A stretch of 64,000 nucleotides of DNA, from the NCBI GenBank assembly GCA_905220665.1, contig CAJNAR010000002.1, positions 124,001-188,000 of the forward strand, given 5' to 3'. Shown here in pieces: positions 31,740 to 44,499 of the stretch (positions are counted from its first letter, which is position 1; the number at the start of each line of letters is the position of its first letter). The notes under the pieces were generated by a model, which saw nothing but the letters and a program-made list of their open reading frames with translations, was not told the origin of the DNA and did no database searches. The translations under genes and the position numbers were made by a program. This DNA is from Albugo candida (lineage: Eukaryota; Oomycota; Peronosporomycetes; Albuginales; Albuginaceae).

Positions 31740-33990
31740 AGAAGGACAACATTCACGTTTGACAAAGCCTTTCAGATATTATATTTGATATCTGCAAATT
31801 CGTAGATTTTCATTTTCCGGATCTGTGGCTTTGTTTCGCGACCATTTCTATCACCATGAGCAGCTAAGGCTTGTAATGGTTCTCGTATATGCGGAAAATT
31901 TGACAGCTGTTCAGCAATGTTTTGTTATCAATTACCCTTCTACGTCAGAAATGTCGGGATTGCCAGCTTCATTGCGATACGGCAGCGACCGTAACAGCAT
32001 GCTTCATACGACTTATTCTGGATCAGGTAGGTTCTTACAAGCATTGAGTACGTCCTTAATTTCATAGCAACCTGCTATCCATACGTATCTAACCTCACTT
32101 TCACACATTTCTAATGATTAAAGTACTGCGTCATCCTTCTCCAGCATACCTTTTAGTGTGTGTTCGTGTCCTTCCAACCGTTTTACCTACTCAACTTTAT
32201 CTCCGTCCGAATGATTTTTCCCGACTATTTATCAATGCTATGCGGCAGCTTCTTCCATGTCGATATTTGGTCTACTATGATGAACGGCTTTCTCAGAAAT
32301 CCATCAAGCTACAGATATGGATGAAGCTTGCATCTACCTCTCGAACTTGCAGAAGGTGATTCTATTCACAGTTTTGCAAAGTGCTTCGTTTCGTGTATCG
32401 CGCTGAATGAAAACAGCCCGACATCGATCAGGGAACATGAAAGCGGTACTCATTATTCGGAAGTGTACGAGGCACGCATTCTTGTAGGAGATCGTAAATA
32501 AAGAGTGATGCCGCATATATTGATACCAAGAGAATCTACCTCGTCAGTTAGTATCAACGCTGAACAAGACACTCTCTCGATTCTGGCAATTTTGCTCTTG
32601 ACTTTGGGACAGATAGGATCAAATGAGAGCAAGAAGCTTAATCGCCCAATCCACGAAAAACAATTAGAAACGCCTCCGAACTTTTTGTCTCGCAGTGCTG
32701 AGTGGTACATTGTGAACGTGAAGCGAATGGGTGAAAAATAAGAACTATATACCGTTTGATCGTACTTTTCTATGCCGTCGCGACACTATAGGAAATTCGT
32801 TCTGAAGGCAATGCGACGTCCTCTACAATCATGTCTTTGACAACGCGAGGCGGACCAACATTTGCTATCACAATAAATGTATGAATTAGATGGTGTTCCA
32901 CCAATAAAAATGCGTTAAGGTTTTGCTGTCGAGGAATTTAATTCAACCAGAGGTAATACTTGACCCAGAAGCGAGCATATCCGTCCTAGTGAGCAAGCAA
33001 GTTAAGTGGGTCGTGCTGTATCTTTTCGAGCGATACCTTCGGCAAAAAATCTCGAAGAACATCAAGATCATCAGCATGTTGCATCTTCTCTATTCCTACA
33101 ATATCTTTTATCCTAATTGCACGCATATCAGGCTAATTTGAAAGCTACGGCCGAATGCACTGCGTTCAGAAAACAACAGTTTGGAGCAGTAATACAATGC
33201 TCAATACAGATTGATCGATAAATTGTTATGTAATGCATGTGAGCGATCAAAAAAATCTAAGAATTGCTTACTGCGCAGTCACATACAAGTTGGATGTACC
33301 AGATACTAAGAAAAAACGTGCTGGTCTCGCCAAGGTTTCCTCTAATGTTAAGTGGTGCTAAAGCAGCAGTTTAAAAATGTATTCCCTGAGCACGTGACGA
33401 ATCGGTCAAGGCATACGTTTGAAATGGCATGTAAACAAACCTGATCCAGCTGAGTGAAAAAAGGATATGGGTTGCTCCAGTTTGATGTGCTTCATCAGAA
33501 AGCTGCGAGCGCCGTGGACAAATAAATGAATGGTTTCCATGGATACTAGATTATCCAGGTACATGATCTGACAAGTTTGCGAAATGTGTACCTGTTCGTT
33601 CGGTACAATTGACCTAAATTGACTTGATATTTGCTCAGTGAGCACACCATCGGTCCGGTTTCAGCAAAAATGGCTCAGGAGATGATCGACGTAGTATACC
33701 CTACATTCCACCCTAAGGGCTGTAATAAAAACCAGCAAACTATCAATCATTCTATCGCTACCTTAAGCAAACAGTCACGGATTTTCTTGTCCCAGAACCC
33801 AACTATTGAATCGCAAATCGTCACAAAAGTGATACATACTTATTATATGCTAGGGGGTACATATAGTATTCGAGAATCTATAGTCAGAAATCTGACTAGC
33901 TAGATTTTTTAGCTACCAGATTCGCAAGGGTATTTAGTAATTGAAAATTCCTGTAAATGAATCACGATTGGTTGACCAAAAAGGTTGCAC
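31740..33990 (+). other. Unassigned region with short unrecognised ORFs
   Basis: The open frames 31825-32067, 32114-32359, 32505-32741 and 33631-33903 share no domain I know. The frame at 32114 begins MIKVLRHPSPAYLLVCVRVL, a weakly signal-peptide-like start, and about 32358-32504 reads EGDSIHSFAKCFVSC in another frame, so a diverged relic of a secreted gene is possible. The evidence is too weak to call a gene. Confidence 0.3.
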
Positions 33991-34017
33991 AATATGAATG
34001 GCTATAATACTTCATTA

Positions 34018-36298
34018 AAATCTCCCTCGGTTTTCCCTAAACTCACCCCATGCATTTTTTTAGCCAATCATATTTCATATTTTCAATTGGTCATTTTTGA
34101 TATTATTAGCCAATCACTCTTAATCGTTTTAACCGATCACGAACAGCAACGTCAAAATCGACCGTCAATCATCTACCTTCCTGCAAAATGTCTATCACAA
34201 GCCTCCTCGACTTCACGTGGATCTCTCGAGAGGATGGTGAACAAGCAATCAGAGCTGCGGCACTCTCGGACGGCTTTCCAGTGAAAGTTGCACGATCCAG
34301 AAAAGTCGGAAACCGTCCTGAGAACGAAGTGCGAGTGAAAGTTTTCAAGTGCGAGCATGCTGGTAGTCATCACGACCTAGATCGCCCCGAAAACGCACGG
34401 AAACGAAGCCATAAATTCTCTCACTCCTTTCCAAGTCACCTTAAGGCGCAGGGAGCCAGGGGCTTGGCAGTTGAAGATAGATAATAGTACTCATAACCAT
34501 GACCTTGTGCACCTCAGTGCATATTCCTCGGTGCGCAGGCTTGGAAATACTGCACGTCAGCAGATAGCTTCACTTCACAATGCTGCTGTCCCTCCCAGAA
34601 CAATCTTATCAATGCTACAATCAAATGATCAATCCTTCTGTGCTACAGCCAGATGTTGATAACATCACCCAATCTTTACGTATGGAGGATTTGCTGGGCG
34701 AACACCTTTAAGAGCTAGCTTTACTTGATAAATTGTTGCTAAGTCCCCATCCAGAGTTACATTGTGCGCGAAGAAATGACACAAATCAACTGACTGCTCT
34801 TATGGTTATCCCTAACCCCAGTACAGAAATTAGCGAGCATATTTGTGCAAACAAAATCTGTATTCTAGACTGCACATACAAGACTACCCTTTTTAACTTG
34901 CCTATGTTGCATGGTGTAGGGATTGCATCAAGCAATGTTTCCTTTACCCTATTTTATTGTTTCTTGACAGGAAAAAGAGAGCAGGATTACAAATGGCATT
35001 ACGTTCTTTTCAGTCAATTTTTCATTCAAATACATTTGAAAACTTGGTGTTTATCACGAATCGGGAACTTGCGCTCATGAACGCCCTTGGGACTGTAAGC
35101 CCAAATTTGATCTGGAAATGACACATCTGGACTAATTTGGTTGCTAATTTACAAAAAAACCATATCGAAATATTCAAAGCTGGGACACGTTTCGTCAGAT
35201 TGGAGGAAGCTAATGGAATTACCAAACTTGGAGAATTACAAAACAAATCTAGAAAAAATGCACGATTTATACTCGCCACAGATCATGCACTATCTCGACC
35301 CAACATGTTTAGCATACAAAGAGAAGGTTCGTGTTGGTATCCTATTTTCATCATTATCAATCTGCCATCCTGACTGAATCTTGATTCATCTTTTGTAGTT
35401 TTTTTCTGTATGAACCATCCATGTAAGGCAAATTGGTCAAACTTCTAGCTCACGAGCAGAAGGGATGCATGCAACATTAAAGAAATACATCGGTAAAAGC
35501 TCAGGGGATTTGCTGAATGTTTACAATAGGATCAGGCTTTCTTGTGCAAATCAATTCAAGAAAATTCAGAATACCAATGCAATTCAATCCATCTGCGTGG
35601 ACACAATAACATTTGAAAATCGAATGTGGCATGGAGTTCGACGAGTAGTATCAAAGCATGCATTGAATGTAGCCCGCAAACAGTATCAATTAGCCCGCAA
35701 CAACAATAGCGAATTACCAAAGACCACTTGCACCGGTGTAGATCAGCATACCCTGGGCACACCATGTGGACATAAATTTAATCAGCTAATTCAACACAAC
35801 ACACCACTTGCAAAACAAGACTTTGACTCACAATGGTGGCTCAAGCAGGAAACCCCCTTCAACCTATCATTGCCAATCTACAACATCGATCAAGAAAGAC
35901 AGGAAATTTTTGACTTGCTAGCTTTGGAGCTACCTCATCGGCAATTCCACATTTACAATTCAATCTGCGAACAATTAAAACACAAAACAGCAATCCAAGA
36001 CCCTCCGACAATCAGGGGAAGAGGCAGGCCATCAGGTTCACGCAATCATTCAGCACAAAGAGATCCTTCATCTTTTGAATATGTCCAGGCAGACTTCTAC
36101 TCCACAAAGGCGTCGTTTTCCCAGATGCAGTTTTTGTCAAGCAACAGGACATAATGCCAGGAGTTGCAGGTTGCGTCCTGCATCAAGTTCCACTTTTAAT
36201 CAGTCAAAAATGACTAATTGAAATAATGAAATATGATTGGCTAAATAAATGCATGCGGTGACTTTAGGAAAAAGCGAGGGTGAGTTTAGGAATTCCCT
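34018..36298 (+). mobile_element. MULE-B2 element with TIRs and a 9-bp target duplication
   Basis: The left TIR (34018-34110) and inverse right TIR (about 36215-36298) share CTAAACTCACCC, CATGCATTTATTTAGCCAAT-type sequence and TATTTCAT over about 90 bp with indels. The flanks are ACTTCATTA (34009-34017) and ACTTCATAA (36299-36307), 8 of 9 identical, the MULE-typical length. It carries a full-order but frameshifted transposase and lies about 100 bp before copy C. Confidence 0.85.
34188..36221 (+). pseudogene. MULE-B2 transposase, frameshifted
   Basis: The start (34188) encodes a FAR1-like DNA-binding domain: EDGEQAIRAAALSDGFPVKV, then VKVFKCEHAGSHHD. The next frame (34471) continues with STHNHDLVHLSAYSSVRRLG and AVPPRTILSML. 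34733-35080 carries CILDCTYKTTLFNLPMLHGV (first DDE acidic motif). 35465-36154 is the C-terminal part, with GTPCGHKFNQLI, DSQWWLKQE and GRGRPSGSRNHS. A zinc knuckle CSFCQATGHNARSC follows in another frame (36126-36167), with a stop at 36219. At least four frame changes inactivate it. Confidence 0.85.
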
Positions 36299-36405
36299 AC
36301 TTCATAAAGTGACAACACGTGCCAAAATATCATAACACGATCAAGGCGCGTTGATTCCTTACTGTTCTCGTAGTCTTTGGGCATATTGAATCCTGTGCTG
36401 GGCAG

Positions 36406-38151
36406 TTGGACTTCCTAAACATCAACGTGCTTTCAGAAGTATCTGAGACCTGTCAACAGTGCTTGCTGGAGCGCGCAGGCGCCGTTCATGTGGAAAAGGT
36501 GCAAGAGGTGGAAGTGGTGAACGAATTTGACAAATCAGGCACATTACAAAAACATACTGGGTTGTGGGGGCATCAGATTCTCTTCGAGCGAACTTGACCA
36601 GTTGCTTTGCTAAAACAGTTTGTCGTGAACCGACATTTGTAGAGTCGAGATCGAAATTCTCGACTGAAGGCATCGGCGGTAAATTATCACCGGTCGGCTC
36701 TGTCAAGAAACCGATCGATACGTATATCAGTAACGAGCATTCGACAACCTCAACTGATTCCCAAACGGTACAGAAACTGGCTTTTCACTTGACGTCGATC
36801 AAGCTGATCAAATATTTACGAGGGAGAAGGGGGGAAACCAAAGCAATTGTGCATATATAGATCCAACAAGTTTTTCCCTTCCTTATGTGAAACATGTTTC
36901 AGTAAAAACAGCGATTCTGCAAGCATGGAAAAATATTTTATGCATAATGAAAATCCGAGTGTGCTCTATGTGCTGCACTCATCAGATCCTGATTCTTTCA
37001 GCAAGTCGTGTATGCAAGCGCAAATCTGCCCTGGCATGACCGCTTTGCTGACAGGTAACGGATGCCACATGTTCAAGTTACAATTATCGAGGATAGCAAA
37101 AGGATTGCACCTGATCACAAACTCAGCGGGCTCACGCCTGGATAACGTTGCCGCATTACTTAATACAAAAGCGGAAGCGACCACTGAGAACATTGATAAA
37201 ATTGCTAAGAAGCTCCAACGCCTGACGTTCAGACACTACTGGTTAGCAACAACTAAGGGATATAGTAGCAAAGGTCAACTCTGCTGGAAATGCTTGGCTA
37301 CAGCCTATGATGGCCTGGTTGTTTTGGACAGGGTTAAAGTCAACCCGAAAAAGGAAAACATCTTCATCATATCTATCTTCACAGACAAGACCTTGAAACC
37401 TTTTCAGTGGACGGATATATGTGGTACAATCACATCCAAGGACGATTACATGCCAGACAACGTTCATGTCAATACATTGTCGCCAGCGAAAAATGTGTTC
37501 ACCTGAATGGAACGAACACTTGCCGAACAATACAACTCGCACCTTAGTCCTGGCTGTTTCTTGGTAGCAGTGCAGAATAGAAAAGGTATAAAAGGCCTCA
37601 GATGTTTTGAAGGCACCGAAACGTGGAAACTATCTCAGCTCAGCTTTCTGGTATCACTCAAGAGGAATGTAGCTGCTATCGGAAGCTTGAGATGCTACAT
37701 TCTGAACAAATCTGGCTGTAATGATTTGCAGCTGATGCCCGACATTATGTGCGACTATGAAGCAAATTCGAAAATTGCCAATTTCGATTTGAATCAGCAT
37801 TTCAATGAATTCGAACCGGTCTACAATACAGGGAAATCGGCATCACTTCCACTTGCAAAGGTCATTGTCGTCAAGTGAAAAGGACACGATTCGAAGGATG
37901 TGGGAGAAGAGGCCGCATTTACAGAATGTGTCGTCTGTCTCGCAATAAAGCACAGAGCTGTACTCATATCCGTACTCAAACGATATGTATGGGTGGTTGA
38001 TTCGGGAGTACCATTAAGCTGCAAGGAATGCGATGGTAAGGTGATTAAAGGTCCGCACTTTTTGTATAATCAGTATCTTCGGCAGATACCGGTCGTGAAA
38101 GCGAGAGAGTACTTCTGGAAATCTTTGAAACGGAAGCGTGAGAGCTTATAG
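36406..38151 (+). pseudogene. Copy C: divergent member of the secreted cysteine-rich family with in-frame TGA codons
   Basis: The frame running from 36847 is open to 38151 except for TGA at 37504 and 37876. It shows the family signature: LCETC, then 37 residues, then KSCMQAQIC (C-x5-C); QLCWKC later; GCFLVAVQNRKG; LRCYILNKSGC with MPDIMC; and finally ECVVCLAI...KRYVWVV...SCKEC, matching the CxxC...KYVW...CxC end of copy F. An earlier ETCQQCLLERAG lies in the same phase at 36445-36480, but 36598-36846 is only open in another frame. It has more CxxC blocks than copy F. Two nonsense codons favour a pseudogene. Confidence 0.6.
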
Positions 38152-38154
38152 AGA

Positions 38155-39936
38155 ATGACAATTCGCAAAAGCAGAAGACGAAACATAGGATACAAACTCA
38201 ACGCCTTTTACTTGATCACTCGTTTGTTATACAATATAACAATCAAAGAGATAAATGGTATCTTGTTTCCCTCTAGTTCTCTATACGAGGTCGCGAGCTT
38301 CATCTGTGCATGTTATCTACAGGACTTGTTCCGCCCTATATATGATTGCTGTGATTCGACTGTGCACGCTGCTGTAAACAACAAAGTCAATCCAATGTGA
38401 TATTCGAGTAACATAGACACTGTCTGAGTACATAGATGGTAGCCATCGAGCCGAGTACTCCAGAGGGTCGGAGAGCTCTTCCAACCATATTTATGATCGC
38501 ACAAATTCATCACAAGCACAGGCACGATTTCACATGAGACTTTTCACCTTTCTATCTCTTTAGCACTTTTCACTCGCTCTTTTCACTAATGATGAGCCGA
38601 GCTTTTTCGTACGTTTTTCTTCGATCTATGATGAATAGACAACACGGATTCGTGTATCACAAAGCAGCATTCTGCTACTTATTTGTTCTATGAACTGATC
38701 ACTCATTCGAATCGGATACTTCAGTAATATCAATGATGAATCGACGTATCTGCTGGTGCGAGATACGGTTTGGAACCGAATAATTTAGTGTACCCCGTTC
38801 GGCCTTACCTGACATGTAGAAAATTCAATTTTTATTATGAAAGGCTGGATCGTTAACTTTACATACTATATTTCTGGAGATAGAGGTTAAGCTAATGAAT
38901 ACACATGCGAGAGGCGTCTTCAATTAGTCTTCAGCATAATCCTGTCCTCTCCTAAAATTATCATTATAAACATCTTGAATATAGATTGGAATCAAGAGTG
39001 TGACTCATACAGCAAAACAGCGTACAGATTTAAGAATATTGAAGCACCTGGGATTTCAAGTAGTCGTGTTGATCGCGCTGTTTTGAATTACTTCTCATTG
39101 CGGATGTGCTCTTGGGAAATTAGAAATAAATTAATATTCGGTGACTGTCATTATAGAGGTAACAGAATATGTCGTACTTCCCCGTTCAGCTTCATTGAGT
39201 GGTAGTTGGTGCTTGGCTTCTTTTCAGCTTTCTATATTCAGAAGAAGGTGGATAATCGAACATTTCTTAGCTAATCAATCGATATCCACGCTGCTAAAAG
39301 AACAAGATTCACGAACGTTCAATATCCGTAAGAATACAATAGATTGCGCAGGGACACGTGCAAGGAAGACGATGGACATCAAAGCTATTTGTCACCTTTA
39401 GCATGGCTTCTTTTCTTTCGGCTTCTGGAAGTCGTCCATCGAAATAGAGTCATAGACTTTTTATATTGCCTTTAGTATAATTTTTAAGAACTTTAGCATT
39501 TAGCATCATTTGAATCGCAAGCACGGGTACGAACTCCATTCATGTGATGATCTTCGATCAACACTTTATATCGACAATTTGAGCAGCCAGCAATACCGTG
39601 CATTTGCTTAGCCACATTAGCAGGATCAAGTCCGACTTATTTCTTCTGATACTAGCTTCCATTTCAAAAGCCCTTGCATATGTAGATTAAAACGTTAGCA
39701 GCAAGCATGTCTAATGGTGGCGATTGTGAAGGAACTGCTGCTCATCATCATTGATCAGTGCGTCATCGAGAAAGGTCGAGAAGGATGTCTTCTAGACTGT
39801 GACATCCAATGCAGACCGCTAGTATTATCGTATCGACCGTGAGAGAAAAGATGCGTACGCACAAACGTGCTATAGGCGATATCCATTCAGTTTCTGAGGG
39901 TACTAAAGATACGGGGAAATAAATACGCTACTGCGC
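38155..39936. other. Unassigned stretch after copy C
   Basis: An 81-codon frame (38155-38400) continues in phase with copy C after its TAG but shows no family motif. The rest, to the SINE at 39955, has only short open frames and no repeat or domain I recognise. Confidence 0.4.
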
Positions 39937-39954
39937 AATAGAATTCGACACAGG

Positions 39955-40200
39955 GGTCCGTACCCAGCTCAGTCGGTTAAGCACTTGAGCGCACGGACCC
40001 CCTGCCGGAGGTCGTTAGTTCGATCCCCGGCAGTGTGGGCAGCGGTTTGAGCCCACCCAAGCAATAAGCTTGGGAATTATCTGCCTCCCTAGGTTTGAAG
40101 TCAGACCTAAGTGATATTCACACGGTCAGGGGCTCATGATAGGATAAGGAAGGTAGTTGAAGAACCAGATAAACAGTGTAATGAAATCCTTGAAAAAAAA
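39955..40200 (+). mobile_element. SINE family 1, complete copy
   Basis: The 246-bp element starts GGTCCGTACCCAGCTCAGTC and ends CCTTG plus a run of A. It has a tRNA-like head with A box (AGCTCAGTCGGTTAAGC) and B box (AGTTCGATCCCC), and a tRNA-unrelated body. The exact 18-bp direct repeat AATAGAATTCGACACAGG at 39937-39954 and 40201-40218 is its target duplication. It is the best preserved copy in the window. The head is expected to contain its own RNA polymerase III promoter. Confidence 0.95.
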
Positions 40201-40799
40201 AATAGAATTCGACACAGGATATCTCAATTATGTTATGACGACAGCATGACACCTAACCAGCATTACAAATATGATAGCGGAAATCCATGAAAGATTTTTG
40301 TTCAAGTTATCTGACAGCGAGTTTGGAAGAAACGTCGTGTATCGAATGAATGTGAGCGCTACTATTTTCGACTCTATAGATCAGTGTTACGAGGGCAAAA
40401 GTCGCTGTATTCGCCAGATACGGCTATTAATCCAGACATCCAGAATATAAATGGGTAGCTTACCATATGAGTTAGAGTTCATGCCAGAAAGTTCTCGTGT
40501 ATAAGAACATTGCACCGGTAGAAGCCTCTGCTATATCCTTGCTTTTTTTACCAGATCACATAAACCAGAAAATTTTGTAGTGCATCACCACAAGTGGCAA
40601 AGCACCAACAAATCGTGTTTATCCAAAACGGTGTGGGCTCATGAATCCGTCACGATCATGAAAGAGGATACGGCGAAACCTTCAAAGTAGGATGATGAAC
40701 CATCAAAAAGAAGAAAAAGCGCTTAAGTGATCAGCCATTTTTCAAAAAAAAAAAACTGTGTTCGCGCGAATATAGAGATCAGGTCTCTGTTTTATTGGC

Positions 40800-40935
40800 G
40801 GACTTGATAAATCCAGATTGCTTGGAATGTTATATTCTGGTACACAATGTAATAGCCGTATCCTCCAAAACCAAGTACGTCTAGGCTGAGATAACAACTG
40901 ATCTATGGGGCTGTGGGAATATACTAAGATACATT
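40800..40935 (+). pseudogene. Copy D: fragment of the secreted family C-terminus
   Basis: From 40810 the sequence encodes NPDCLECYILVHNVIAVSSK, then TKYV, a TAG, and ITTDLWGCGN. This matches HNCLACYVLVHSVFFISIEH, KYVWMERNEGPRGC of copy F and ELTTDPWTYN of copy A. No upstream part was recognised. Confidence 0.65.
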
Positions 40936-43829
40936 ACCGATCATGTGCATTCCATTCGATCAGTCTCTGAAAGGGAAGTTGAATCGACCAAAATGCCGTT
41001 CATGTTTCCAGATTGGAACCTAAAGCTTTCTCACTGCCGTGGATATTATTATATCAAGATTTTTTGCTGTTCTTGAAATGCTATGTCAAAATGCTTCAAA
41101 TCGACCGACGCTAACGACATTGTCGTATTTGTGGCTCCTTCCTTGACGTCAAGCCTTGACATCAAGGAAAAATAAGAATTTGAGACTTTGCGTCACCCAC
41201 TAGGACACAAATTAGCAAGTCAAAAGGATACCGCATATGGTTAATTGATTGACGTAAAGAAGAAAGGACAAGCGTGTGAAGACATGAGCGATGGATATGT
41301 ATGTTTGATTCTTATTTCATGTATCTGTTACATTGTTGAACTTGAGCGCAGGTTGAAAGGCTTAAGGTTCTGATTTCTCTATAAATCAGCACTAGTGTTT
41401 CATTGCCTTTCCGTATCCATTAATTTTGCATCAGCCATTTTATAAATAGCGTCATTTGCACATCGAATGAGAAACGTTGTACGTATTGTGTACGTATTTC
41501 TTCGATACATTTGTTTTGAGTACCAAGTCACCTGATAGATGCATAACATTTGCTTCTTTGTTTTTTGTGCACGACGAATGAGTAGGTGAAATATCTCACT
41601 CTGATTGAATTGCAATTTCGAACACTACTCTCGCTCAGAATTTTTAGGAATGGAAACGGATCGTAGCTTTCTTGCAAGAAATGACAAACTAAAGGAAATA
41701 TACGCGGAATCTTGAAAGAAAGCGAAATCACACATTTAAAACATTCTCTCAATTGTGTTCAGTGAAAATAGCTTGAATACTTCTGATTCGAAAAGAGAAC
41801 ATTTTCTGATCTAGATTCGTCACCATATTAAATCCGAGCCGGCTGCTTAAAGCATGCTTCGATCGTAGAAAGCCGTTCGTACCATGCCGGTCCACTTGTC
41901 AAGCTTCGGTTGGCTTCGTACGACTCTAATCAGGGTTTGAATTGTCTTCTTTTTGGAAACAGATTAATATGACTTCAAAAACGTACGTGTCGATGGGGGA
42001 AATCACAAGATTATTGAATATGTATGATATGAGAGAGAGACAAGAGCATACACTGCAACGTCATCAGAACTAACTGCGGCCATTTTCTTACAATCAGGTG
42101 CCGTGCCTTTTGACGGGCCGTTCGATTAATTTTTCGAGTACAGATTGCATGTATGCGGTTGTGTGGCTACTAGAGGGTCAAGTAAAAACGCATGAAAGAT
42201 GAGTAAGATTTTAAGAGATATATATGGCAGACGATTGAATTCCTTTTAACTAGAATTTATTGGTCTATTTGTCCAGTCTGTGTGAACGAAGAAGGTAGTG
42301 AATCAAACAAGGGCACATGATGATACGGGCGATATATAAAAGAATGGACTGGTGCACTTCCGAATTTTACGAGGTTCATGGAAGGTATTTACTTCTGCAC
42401 GATGAGGAAAGGACCGACCATAATGAGCAGTGTTCACGTCAAGCTGCTTCATTGTTGTGAATAGCTGAAGAGATTGTAATTTGTCCTAGCCTGACGGGTA
42501 TACACTCATGAACAATAAAATGCTGCAACTGGGAGCGTACATTTAACTCTGAAAAGAGATGCATCGTGGAAAGTAATCTCGATGTTTTGTTACTTCGTAT
42601 GAATACCGCATGTAGAAAAAGCTCACTTGTTAGTGTCCAGCTTCTAGTATCAGACCAAGTCATTTTTCTAGTCGCAATAGTTAGGCTATTTTGATTGTTT
42701 TAGGGTTCTGTCAAGCTTGTAAGAAATTCTCCAAAAGTAGAATGTTTTCTACCACCTTGGTGTACGCGGCCATAAAATCGTAGTTGAACGGTAAACTAAG
42801 CACATGGATTATGTTCAATCAAGGTAGAGAGCGCTTGATTCCACTTTTTTATAACTTGTCGATTCGATGTAGATATTGGAGTGATATCAGCTGTGAAAGC
42901 TGTGACTTGAAATTGATTTGGGACATAGCAAGCACTAAGGACTGGCTCAACACTGCACTCGATGATTTTGTATGATTCATACTTTTACTTGACGTCGTGA
43001 CGTCATACAGGACTACTTTACCTAAGAATCTTCATCCATAGAATGTCATATTGCGAACGATCCAATACGTGACAGCTAACAGCTGAAAAAAATCTGATAT
43101 ATCGACCGCGGAAATCGTCATTTCGTATCAAATCTATTTGGGTCGTGTGCTTCGATAAAATCTTTATATCTCAAGATGCAGTACTGTAGGAATTCGTGAT
43201 CTCATTATCTGAAGCCATCGGACGGTCCGGCATTGTAAAATTAAATATTTTTGTGCTGGCAGACTGTTGATGATCAAGCTGCGTTTTTGCTTGTTTTGGT
43301 CCAAATTTCTATTTTAGCTCCTCTATGATTATACATACTCCAATATGCTTTGCAATCTGTATACATCAGTCAAATGGAGGCATAATGCTTATGATTCTTG
43401 CTATTGGATCAAAATCCACGAAAAGTTCCAGAATGAGGAAGCAGCATCGCTGATACAAATGAAAAGGATTCGAGTTTGCTATACAAACACTACAGCTGGA
43501 GCACCATTGATTTTGCGAGCACACATTCCTTAATATATAAAACACAGACTCTCGCCAACAGCTTTCATCCACGCGTTGATCGTTCGATATTAACAGTTTT
43601 GACCGCTTTTGACTCAGTGTCCCTTGGCCTCAGTTGAAGGTGTCTATACCTACAATTAGACTGAGTGACTCCTAGACTATCTTATATAACAAAATATACA
43701 CATGAAAAACGTTTTGTGAATTTACCTCTGAGTGATAACATTATATTTTTTCGCTGATAGTCCTCCATTGCGATAACGTCAAAAACCACCATAATACAAG
43801 ACTGTGCCATGTGTGCAAATCATCTGATA
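40936..43829. other. Spacer with a duplicated block, no intact gene
   Basis: About 42000-42750 is the counterpart of 3850-4700 (see there). The remainder shows only short open frames. TGACGTCA or TTGACGTC strings occur near 41145 and 42990 but without a clear pattern. Confidence 0.4.
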
Positions 43830-44290
43830 TTGTTCAAAAGTACCGTGTTTATTAAATTGGTGTGCGCCACTTTAGACTGAAGGTAGGCATCCAACTAGGA
43901 ATAGGATCGGAGTTGCACTTGCACTTCTTACTGCCGATGCCTGATGGGCAGCAATGATCATCGACTCCTGGAAAATCCATCAAATGATGCTTGCGTTGCA
44001 ACTTTGACCAGCACCTTAGATATCTAGATGTGCTCGTTTTGATTGTAGCACTGCGGTTGAAAGCAGCGAACGTGCGCAGTAAACGTGGTGTATATCACGG
44101 AAGTGTTACTGGCCGCTAATAGAGCCAAAGACGATTCTTATCGGTCCAGAAAAAGTGCAGCGTCATCGCTTGCAATACAAGCCATACATCGGATAATTTG
44201 CTGATGTTCCTTCCATGCTGGCCGTAGTCCTCGCACAATCGCACATGCAATATGGGGTCAACCTGGTCGGGATAAGCTGGTCTCATAAGC
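43830..44290 (-). mobile_element. LINE-4: 3' fragment, minus strand
   Basis: The minus strand of about 43830-43920 matches the LINE-1 3' end (CCTAGTTGGCT-like, then GTGGCGCACACCAATTT and CACGGTACTTTTG). 44100-44280 matches the part encoding FVWTNRNRR and the ATTGCACATGCAATATG string of LINE-1. It is 5'-truncated, as is usual for LINE insertions. Confidence 0.75.
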
Positions 44291-44499
44291 TAAAATTCCC
44301 GGATCAATTTTCCAGGCTTCAACAACGTGGCTGCTAATTCAACAATCTACAACTGAACTATCATTCCGTCATGTTTGACTGCTCAAAGATAATGAAAACA
44401 AAAGGCATAGTTCTGAGCTATAACTTACGCGTTCTTGGTTCCTTTTGTCAATGCATTCGCAAAGCGATGACCTTAACGGTGTCACGCATAAAGAATTAT

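Noticed and set aside
37504..37878. Selenocysteine or reassigned TGA in copy C
   Set aside because: TGA terminates or interrupts other relics in the window too, no conserved Cys is replaced at these points, and simple decay explains it better.
38155..38400. In-phase extension of copy C after its TAG
   Set aside because: No family motif or cysteine pattern continues, and other copies end in a polar tail at the equivalent place.
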